Positions 56,746 to 64,000 of a stretch of 64,000 nt of DNA are shown here, one piece after another; the stretch's first letter is position 1, and each line of letters starts with the position of its first letter. This stretch comes from Tenacibaculum sp. (GTDB taxonomy: Bacteria > Bacteroidota > Bacteroidia > Flavobacteriales > Flavobacteriaceae), in the NCBI GenBank assembly GCA_022448525.1, contig JAKVCX010000001.1, positions 422,734-486,733 on the forward strand. The letters run 5' to 3'. The notes below the pieces were generated by a model. It was not told the DNA's origin, ran no database searches, and was given only the letters and a program-made list of their open reading frames with translations. A program made the position numbers and the translations under genes.

Positions 56746-56999
56746 ACTAGATGCTTTATTAGAGATTTTTTTAACTTTGAAGTCCAATTCAATTTTATGT
56801 CTATTACATCTGGAATTTCATATTCGGATATTGTAAAATAGATAGCTTTTAATCTTAGGCTATCAAAATTCTTTACTTCAGATATCTGTCTGGAGCATCA
56901 TCCCTTATTTACATTTTACAAAATAAATTTGTGAATACTACTGTATTTCAAAAAGTTAAAAATATCGTAGTGTTTACTATATATTAAAACACAGAGAAT

Positions 57000-58064
57000 A
57001 TGAAATTAGAAGATTTCGGATATACTGACGAAATAGAAAAACTAAAAGTTCAACATAATTTTTTAGACTTTGAAATCGGAAGAATTATTACAGAACATAA
57101 AGAAAGATATATAGTTAAAACTCTAAAAGGAGAGTTTGACGCGGAAATAATTGGAAAATTAAGATACACTGCTAAAACTCGAGAAGATTTCCCCGTTGTT
57201 GGAGATTGGGTTGCAATATTTAAATATGATAATAAAGCCCTCATACACTTTGTTTTTCCTAGAAAAACAATTATTAAAAGAGAGGCAATTGGTAAAAAAG
57301 GAGAACGGCAAATCATCGCTAGTAATATAGATTTTGCTTTTATAGTGCAAGCAATTGACAGAGATTTTAATATCAACCGAATTGAAAGATATCTAACGAT
57401 CTGTAATGCTTCCAATGTTAAACCAATAATCATTCTTAACAAAATTGATCTAATAAATGATACTACTTTAAAAGATTTAATATCAAAAGTTCAAAAAAGA
57501 ATAAAACAAGTACCAATAATCGCTATTAGTAATAAATCTAAAAAAGGGATTGAAAGACTAAAAGAGTATTTAATATCAGGTAAGACTTATTGTTTATTGG
57601 GTTCTTCAGGAGTGGGAAAATCAAGCCTTATGAATAATCTTTCAGAGAAACAACTAATGAAAACGGATACTATAAGTACTAGTACGAATAAAGGTAGACA
57701 CATTACAAGTCACAGAGAATTAATCGTTCTTGAAAACGGTGGAATTATAATTGACAATCCTGGAATAAGAGAAGTAGGTATTGCAGATTCAACTAGTGGA
57801 CTGGAAAAAACATTTGAGCAAATAGTTGAGCTTTCCAAAAACTGTAAATTTAATGACTGTACTCATACTGTAGAAATTGGCTGTGCTGTTATCTCAGCAG
57901 TTGAAAGCGAAAAAATTGATAAATTGTCTTATGAGAATTACCTAAAAATGAGACTAGAAAAAGAATATTTTGAATCAACTGTGGCTGAAAAACGTCAAAA
58001 AGATAAAAATTTTGGAAAAATGGTTAAACAGTTCAAGAACTTAAAGAAATCAAACAGGTTCTAA
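57000..58064 (+). CDS. rsgA: RsgA-like circularly permuted GTPase
   Basis: ILNKIDL (G4), GSSGVGKSSLMNNL (G1), NKGRHITSHRELIVLENGGIIIDNPGIREVG (G3), C-terminal Cys/His zinc site. Confidence 0.88.
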   Translation: MKLEDFGYTDEIEKLKVQHNFLDFEIGRIITEHKERYIVKTLKGEFDAEIIGKLRYTAKTREDFPVVGDWVAIFKYDNKALIHFVFPRKTIIKREAIGKKGERQIIASNIDFAFIVQAIDRDFNINRIERYLTICNASNVKPIIILNKIDLINDTTLKDLISKVQKRIKQVPIIAISNKSKKGIERLKEYLISGKTYCLLGSSGVGKSSLMNNLSEKQLMKTDTISTSTNKGRHITSHRELIVLENGGIIIDNPGIREVGIADSTSGLEKTFEQIVELSKNCKFNDCTHTVEIGCAVISAVESEKIDKLSYENYLKMRLEKEYFESTVAEKRQKDKNFGKMVKQFKNLKKSNRF

Positions 58065-58306
58065 ATTACAACAATATTTAAAAGTTAAAGCGGTTTGGAT
58101 AAATCTCGAATCGCTTTTCTCATTAAATCACATTATAATGCGAAAAATGGTAAAAAGAAATCAGTATTTGTAATATTGAAAATAAATCCTTTTACAGATT
58201 ATCAATTTTAAATTATGATTAATGTTTTTTAACAATAGATAATTAACTTTATCCTATAAAGAGAAAAAATAACCTATTCATTACAAGTCATCGAAAACTA
58301 AATTGC

Positions 58307-58891
58307 ATGAAATACTATTTATCAATCATAATTATAATATTGAATTTTAGTTGCAAAACAGACAAAAATAACTCTGTAGAGAAATCGGCGGAATTTGATA
58401 GTCAAAAAACAAAGGCATTGATCACTCAGATTTTAGAAGATGAAAGTAAAAACTACTTATCTTCAACTTGTATTTCAGAAAAAGCCAGAGCTAATTCTCA
58501 TCCTATGGTTGCGGATTTTGACAATTACATTAAAAAGCTTCTCAAAATAAAAAATGAAAACCATTATGAGACTCAAAAAAAGCGTTATATAAAATTTAAA
58601 ATCACATCAGATTTAGTTCCGAATAAAAACATTTTAACTGAAAAGCAGTTTAATGATTTTGAAAGGAAATCTAAAAATGGCAAGTTTAGTTTTTGGGATT
58701 GGCTTGAAACAAATTGTACAAATGGATATTGCTCTATAAGTAAACCAATTTTTAATGAAGCTTATAACTTAGCTTACGTGCAAATCGGAACAGTTTGTGG
58801 CGGACTCTGTGGTTTTGGGGAAGAAAGAATTTATGAACTCGTTAATAAAAAATGGATTAAAAAACAAAGTCTTGGAAGTTGGGTAAGTTAA
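58307..58891 (+). CDS. predicted lipoprotein
   Basis: IIILNFSCKTDK lipobox. Confidence 0.68.
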   Translation: MKYYLSIIIIILNFSCKTDKNNSVEKSAEFDSQKTKALITQILEDESKNYLSSTCISEKARANSHPMVADFDNYIKKLLKIKNENHYETQKKRYIKFKITSDLVPNKNILTEKQFNDFERKSKNGKFSFWDWLETNCTNGYCSISKPIFNEAYNLAYVQIGTVCGGLCGFGEERIYELVNKKWIKKQSLGSWVS

Positions 58892-58971
58892 ATAAACCTC
58901 GTTTTTCAGTAAAATATGTAACTTTATTCCTATTGCAACGGTTAAGTGAAATATTATAGGTAATTAGAAAA

Positions 58972-59424
58972 ATGGAAGAAAAAATTGATATCATAAACAA
59001 AACAGAATACCAAGAAGTAGTAGATGTATGGGAATCTTCAGTTCGAGCAACTCATCATTTCTTAAAGGAAGAGGATATCGAATACTTTAAACCTTTAATT
59101 TTAAATACCTATTTGGATGCTGTCGAATTAAGATGTATAAGAAATAAAGAAGGGAAAATAATTGGTTTTCTTGGTGTTGCAGAACAAAATTTAGAAATGT
59201 TATTTATCGATCCGAAATATCGAGGAAAAAAAATTGGAAAAACTCTGTTAAACTATTCAATCAACAAATTAAATGTTACTAAAGTTGATGTTAATGAACA
59301 GAATGAACAAGCTGTAGGTTTTTATAAGCATTGTGGGTTTGAAATAATAAATCGCTCTGAATTAGATTCCTCTGGAAAACCTTATCCAATATTGCATATG
59401 GAATTAAAAAATACCGCCAACTAG
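58972..59424 (+). CDS. GNAT-family acetyltransferase
   Basis: LEMLFIDPKYRGKKIGKTLLNYSIN...NEQAVGFYKHCGFEI. Confidence 0.85.
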   Translation: MEEKIDIINKTEYQEVVDVWESSVRATHHFLKEEDIEYFKPLILNTYLDAVELRCIRNKEGKIIGFLGVAEQNLEMLFIDPKYRGKKIGKTLLNYSINKLNVTKVDVNEQNEQAVGFYKHCGFEIINRSELDSSGKPYPILHMELKNTAN

Positions 59425-59720
59425 CGAAGTTCACTTTTATCTATAAACACATTGTAAATAGTAAAACTACAAATCATAAATGAGTTTTTTGAAAGAAAAC
59501 ACTTTCGAAATCTATTGATAAAAGGGATAAAAAACCGAAACGTTATACAAAAACTCATTATCAAAAAGTTTGAAAAAATTAATGTTACTTAATTTTGAAG
59601 CTAATGGAAGATTGAATGAAAACATTTTTATTTCTACAAGCAATCAATAATGCGAATAAAATATTAACATTGAACTTTTTTTACAAACAAAACAATGTTT
59701 CTCTAACCTATAAAAATTGA

Positions 59721-60671
59721 ATGAAAAAAATTGAAACTCAAAGGCACTTAATAAAATTTTACGGAACAATATTTTTTGGTTTCTTACCAATTGTTGGATT
59801 AGGCTCGTTGATGATTTTTATTGGTTTCAATAATGAAATGAAAAACGAGTCGGACAACGAACATATAATTACGTCAATATTTGGAAGTTTATTTTGTCTT
59901 TTAGCTATCTGGATGGTTTATTTATACTGGAAAAGTTCACCAAAAATCATAATTAATAAAAATAGCATAAAAATTGGAAAAGAAACTTTTAATTTAAACA
60001 GTATACAAGATGTCATATTAACTGGTAAAATGCCTTTGAGATTTATTTTGGATCATCCGATGGAAGGAACTGCAATTTTATTTAAAGACGGAACTGAAAA
60101 AATTTTATTTGATGATATGTATTCAAATAGTTATTTAGTGAAATCATTTCTCGAACAGGTAATAGTAAAAAAACAAGAATTTAAAATAAACTCTCCTAAG
60201 GAAATCAACAAAAACAAACTTCAATTTGAAAGCACAGAAAAATTTAAAGGAAATCAATTTACAACTTCAAGAGGAATTTCATTCTGGGGAATAATCGTAT
60301 TTATGACTTTTATCTTTACGGCAAATGGATTAATACTAAAGTTGGGAGGTTTTATATTCTTTAGTCTAGTTATTACTTTTTGGATTGTATTACATTATTG
60401 GTTATTACATTACTTTGAAATGACAAAAAAGTTTTTAATAATTAAGAACCACATTTTTATTTGGAAATTGAAAATTTATGATTTATCGGACATTAAAGAA
60501 GTTGTTTTCGAAACTCAAAGTAACCGACCAAACTGTTTGAGAGTCATAACAAACAACTTTAAAAATAAACTTTATCCTGCTGGGACTTTAAGTGATAAAA
60601 CTTGGCTGGAAATGAAAAAGAGATTAGAATCAAGAGGAGTACATGTGAGAAATGAATGTATTTATGAATAA
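59721..60671 (+). CDS. multi-pass membrane protein
   Basis: Four TM helices. Confidence 0.65.
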   Translation: MKKIETQRHLIKFYGTIFFGFLPIVGLGSLMIFIGFNNEMKNESDNEHIITSIFGSLFCLLAIWMVYLYWKSSPKIIINKNSIKIGKETFNLNSIQDVILTGKMPLRFILDHPMEGTAILFKDGTEKILFDDMYSNSYLVKSFLEQVIVKKQEFKINSPKEINKNKLQFESTEKFKGNQFTTSRGISFWGIIVFMTFIFTANGLILKLGGFIFFSLVITFWIVLHYWLLHYFEMTKKFLIIKNHIFIWKLKIYDLSDIKEVVFETQSNRPNCLRVITNNFKNKLYPAGTLSDKTWLEMKKRLESRGVHVRNECIYE

Positions 60672-60693
60672 TAATATCGTTAAATAATCTAAA

Positions 60694-61122
60694 ATGAAAA
60701 TCAGACCACCAAAGCTTATTCTTTTCATAGGATTCTTTAGTTTATTTATTGCAATATTGCTACTTTATGTATTATTAACCAACTACCAAATTGATGATAA
60801 TGGCGAGCTAATATCAGTTATATCTATGTTTCTTTTTTTCTTTTTAGTTGGAAGCTATTTATTACTTCATTATTATAATTACCAAATTTCAATCACACCA
60901 ACATTATTGACAATAACTACTGATTTCAAAAGACAAAAAGAAGTTTACTTCGATCAAATAGAAAAAGTAGGATACAATAATTCTTTGAAAATATTTATCA
61001 TATATCATCCAGGAAAAAAAGTCAGAATAAATTCCATGTATCCTTATTTTTTGAATCAAATTGAGGAATCAAAATATTCAGAAAAATTAAAAATCGCCCT
61101 AAGAAAAGGTAATTCATTATAA
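60694..61122 (+). CDS. membrane protein
   Basis: Two TM helices. Confidence 0.65.
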   Translation: MKIRPPKLILFIGFFSLFIAILLLYVLLTNYQIDDNGELISVISMFLFFFLVGSYLLLHYYNYQISITPTLLTITTDFKRQKEVYFDQIEKVGYNNSLKIFIIYHPGKKVRINSMYPYFLNQIEESKYSEKLKIALRKGNSL

Positions 61123-61242
61123 TACTAAACGAACCAAGTAAATAATACAATTATATTATTAACTCTTTAAAATAACCACTTTACTCAATGTAGATTTCAT
61201 TAAATTAAATCAACACTTATGTTTGATCTCAATTAATCCAAA

Positions 61243-61842
61243 ATGAAGAAAACATTCGTAATCATATTCTTTTCGATTTTTATAAAATCATTTACTCAAG
61301 AATATAAAATCCCACAATTTAATTTTAAATCAACAACAGATAAGCTTAACACTTACATAAGTCTACTTAAAATTAAAGACAAACAAGCATTAATAATCAA
61401 AATAGAAACTTCTAGCTATTGGTTGAAAGGGTTGTTTTCTAATTTCCTAGTGTTTGAAAATAATGGAAAAGTAACTTTTTATGAGTGTTTTATTCCTCCA
61501 GATTTCGAAAAAAAGTTAAAAATCAATAAAAGAAAAATCAGAAAATCTAAAAGAAAATTCTATTGGGACTTTCTTCAAAACTGTTTTAAAAACGATCGTT
61601 TCTCAATAGTTCAAAGCAAACTAAATATTAGATCTAAACCCAATAAAGATGGCACAAAATCAGTAATGGTAATTTCTGATGGAACAACTTATTCGTTAGA
61701 AATTACACAAGGAAATAAATTTTCCGCTTATGAAACGTATTCACCAACCACATTTATAGAAATTAAATTTCCTGGATGGAAAGAACGAAAAAAGATAGTT
61801 GACCTAATGAACGACATTTACAATCTAATTGAAAAACACTAA
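61243..61842 (+). CDS. secreted hypothetical protein
   Basis: Signal peptide FVIIFFSIFIKSFTQ. Confidence 0.62.
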   Translation: MKKTFVIIFFSIFIKSFTQEYKIPQFNFKSTTDKLNTYISLLKIKDKQALIIKIETSSYWLKGLFSNFLVFENNGKVTFYECFIPPDFEKKLKINKRKIRKSKRKFYWDFLQNCFKNDRFSIVQSKLNIRSKPNKDGTKSVMVISDGTTYSLEITQGNKFSAYETYSPTTFIEIKFPGWKERKKIVDLMNDIYNLIEKH

Positions 61843-61960
61843 CTTCTTAGCAAGGTAATTGCCTAATAAATTCTTGGAAATAAATTCAAACTTATTAATT
61901 ATCTTTCGCGAAAAAGAGAAAAGGCATCCCTCCTTTTAATTGAAAAACACAAACAAAAAA
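61841..61960 (+). repeat. last recognisable attC-like remnant (class A)
   Basis: gcaaggtaattgcctaataaattcttggaaataaattcaaacttattaattatctttcgcg. Confidence 0.5.
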
Positions 61961-61965
61961 ATTAA

Positions 61966-62421
61966 ATGAAAATTACAGAAACCCATAGAGATAATTATAC
62001 TATTTCTACCGACAGAAATAAACTAGATATTCCGACTATTCATAAATTCTTATCAAACGAAACCGATTGGGCAAATGGAATCCCGTTCAATACTCTAAAA
62101 ACATCAATTGATAATTCTTTGAATTTTGGAATTTATCATGAAAAAAAACAAATTGGCTTTGCTCGAATTATTTCTGATTTTTCAACCATTGCATATTTAG
62201 GTGATGTATATATTCTACAAGAATACAGAGGGAAAGGATTAAGTAAATGGTTAATGAATGAAATAACAGAACATCCAAATCTTCAAGGATTAAGACGCTG
62301 GATTTTATTAACTAATACAGCTGAATGGCTTTATAAAAAATATGGATTTACAGAATTACCTCATCCAGAATTTTATATGGAAAAACATAATCCCAACATA
62401 TACAAACGAGTAGAATCTTAA
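61966..62421 (+). CDS. GNAT-family acetyltransferase
   Basis: IAYLGDVYILQEYRGKGLSKWLMNEI...WLYKKYGFTEL. Confidence 0.85.
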   Translation: MKITETHRDNYTISTDRNKLDIPTIHKFLSNETDWANGIPFNTLKTSIDNSLNFGIYHEKKQIGFARIISDFSTIAYLGDVYILQEYRGKGLSKWLMNEITEHPNLQGLRRWILLTNTAEWLYKKYGFTELPHPEFYMEKHNPNIYKRVES

Positions 62422-62509
62422 TATGATATGCCCTAATTCAATTTAGTATAATTAATTTAGAATCAAATAAAAAATCCGCATATAAAAACGTTTATAACCA
62501 TTTCACAAA

Positions 62510-62983
62510 ATGATTAAACATTTAAAATTTACCATAGAAAACAATTACGATATACCTATAAAACAAGAGTGGATAAGAATAGAAAATCCCTTAAATTATT
62601 ATGAAGTAGAAGCAGGTTTAGAAAAAATTAATGACAATGAATATGTTTATAGAATTTCAGGATATTTTAGGCCAATTTTAAACTATAATTTATTTAGAAA
62701 AGACATTTTTGAGATATTGAATCGACTTGTTCCAGAACAGTTTCAAGTTAAACCTATTAAAATAATCAGAAAATCAACAGGAGAGTTTTGGACGGATTAT
62801 TATGAGATCAATCCTCTTCAAAAATTTTCATATTCAGAATACGATAAAATTCAATGTAATGGATTAATGATTTTTTATATTGATAATTCTATTTTTCTTT
62901 CTGAGAAATTAAAAGAATTACTAAGAAATGAGTTAAACTCTGACGAAATATTCTTTCGAGAAGGACCTCTTTTAATAGCCTAG
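62510..62983 (+). CDS. hypothetical protein
   Basis: 157-aa ORF. Confidence 0.62.
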   Translation: MIKHLKFTIENNYDIPIKQEWIRIENPLNYYEVEAGLEKINDNEYVYRISGYFRPILNYNLFRKDIFEILNRLVPEQFQVKPIKIIRKSTGEFWTDYYEINPLQKFSYSEYDKIQCNGLMIFYIDNSIFLSEKLKELLRNELNSDEIFFREGPLLIA

Positions 62984-63038
62984 CAGATATAATTACCCAA
63001 AACTCTAATCGCACTAAATAATTTTATCAAAATAATAG

Positions 63039-63683
63039 TTGAACCCTAACCAAATCAACTTTGATGATTACACTTTAAATGTTATGAAAAAAAACTTTAA
63101 AATTCTTATTACACTTGTTCTGTTATTTATTGAGTCTAACACTTTCGGGCAAGAATACCAATTCGATATTCTCAACACTTCCCTGAAAGAATATATTTTA
63201 CTCGAAAAGGAGTTAGGAAGTGAAATAATTCAATCCAATTCCAATCATATATCATTTACAGGAGAAGCTCAACCAATTAAATTTAAACGTACTCAAAAAA
63301 TTATTCCTAACCTGGTCACATATTTATATTTCCAAAAAAAAGATTCAACAATGTCAAAAGTACTTTATGAATGGGATATAAAAAATGATAATAAATCAGG
63401 AGAAAAACAGTCGAATAAATTCATAAAAAAACTAATTAAACAACACAAAAAATTAGAGAAACTATTAACCAAGCTTTATGGTAAGCCAGAAGGATTTGGC
63501 AATTTATCTGAAATTGAAAAAGTAGATAAAAACGGAGGATTGAAAAGAAATTGTAAATGGTACCCTAACGACAGAACAACAATTGAGCTGTATATAGTTA
63601 CTTCAAATTATACAGAAAAAAGAGGTATTATTTCCATAAAACCAACGCACCGAATTAGACTTTATATTCGAAAAGTGAACTAA
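63039..63683 (+). CDS. secreted hypothetical protein
   Basis: Leader FKILITLVLLFIESNTFGQ. Confidence 0.62.
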   Translation: MNPNQINFDDYTLNVMKKNFKILITLVLLFIESNTFGQEYQFDILNTSLKEYILLEKELGSEIIQSNSNHISFTGEAQPIKFKRTQKIIPNLVTYLYFQKKDSTMSKVLYEWDIKNDNKSGEKQSNKFIKKLIKQHKKLEKLLTKLYGKPEGFGNLSEIEKVDKNGGLKRNCKWYPNDRTTIELYIVTSNYTEKRGIISIKPTHRIRLYIRKVN

Positions 63684-63684
63684 A

Positions 63685-63996
63685 ATGAAAATTAAATATT
63701 GCTGGAGATGTAAAATGGAAGTCCCTATGTTAAACTCGGAAGAGTTTGAAATTGCCACCAAACTTTACAGAAAAGGATTTAGAATTTTAAATGAAGACAG
63801 ACAAATTGGATTCAAAGAATTACTGGAATATTATAATAACTTAACAGGGTTTGAAGAAACTGAACCTAACGCTATTATGCACCATTCCTTAGCACAAATT
63901 GGTCCTGATTGCGAAAATTGTGGAAAACCGTACCGAACTCCCAAAGCAAAACTTTGTGCTTCTTGTGGTAACAAAAGAGAAGTAAATATGGAATAA
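63685..63996 (+). CDS. zinc-ribbon-containing hypothetical protein
   Basis: CWRCKMEV...CENCGKPYRTPKAKLCASCGNKRE. Confidence 0.65.
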   Translation: MKIKYCWRCKMEVPMLNSEEFEIATKLYRKGFRILNEDRQIGFKELLEYYNNLTGFEETEPNAIMHHSLAQIGPDCENCGKPYRTPKAKLCASCGNKREVNME

Positions 63997-64000
63997 ATCG

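Noticed and set aside
56542-56841. Track ORF 56542-56841
   Set aside because: Overlaps the previous gene and an attC remnant; no plausible start or protein features

Overview
AT-rich, Bacteroidota/Flavobacteriia-like chromosomal window. It is dominated by an integron-like gene-cassette array. A tyrosine recombinase (2469-3605, Xer/IntI-like, all catalytic residues visible) is followed 27 bp later by an attI-like junction and about 45 small cassettes, nearly all with one + strand ORF. The ORFs are separated by about 57-205 bp attC-like repeats. Each intact cassette starts with GTTR-N5-[A/C/T]AT and ends with the near-exact reverse complement AC[T/G/A]-N5-YAAC, followed by the conserved attC body. 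Cassette ends therefore match themselves and not their neighbours, which is the integron hallmark. In at least 22 cassettes the complementarity extends to 12 nt with one invariant mismatch at position 11: C opposite A on the + strand, a G.T wobble on the - strand. At least six attC sequence families coexist in the array. The recombinase lacks the sequence insertion typical of IntI and is co-oriented with the cassettes, so this looks like a divergent, possibly undescribed Bacteroidota integron-like system. Cassette cargo is mostly small predicted lipoproteins or membrane proteins of unknown function. Others are a CDF transporter, a Fic/Doc protein, a trypsin-like protease, DUF1963-like proteins, a three-gene hydrolase/AraC cassette and a cassette with no ORF. 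From about 35 kb onward the attC sites decay progressively; remnants remain visible to about 61.9 kb. The upstream flank is a T9SS-secreted metallophosphatase with a good terminator. All reading was by eye; no searches or folding were run.
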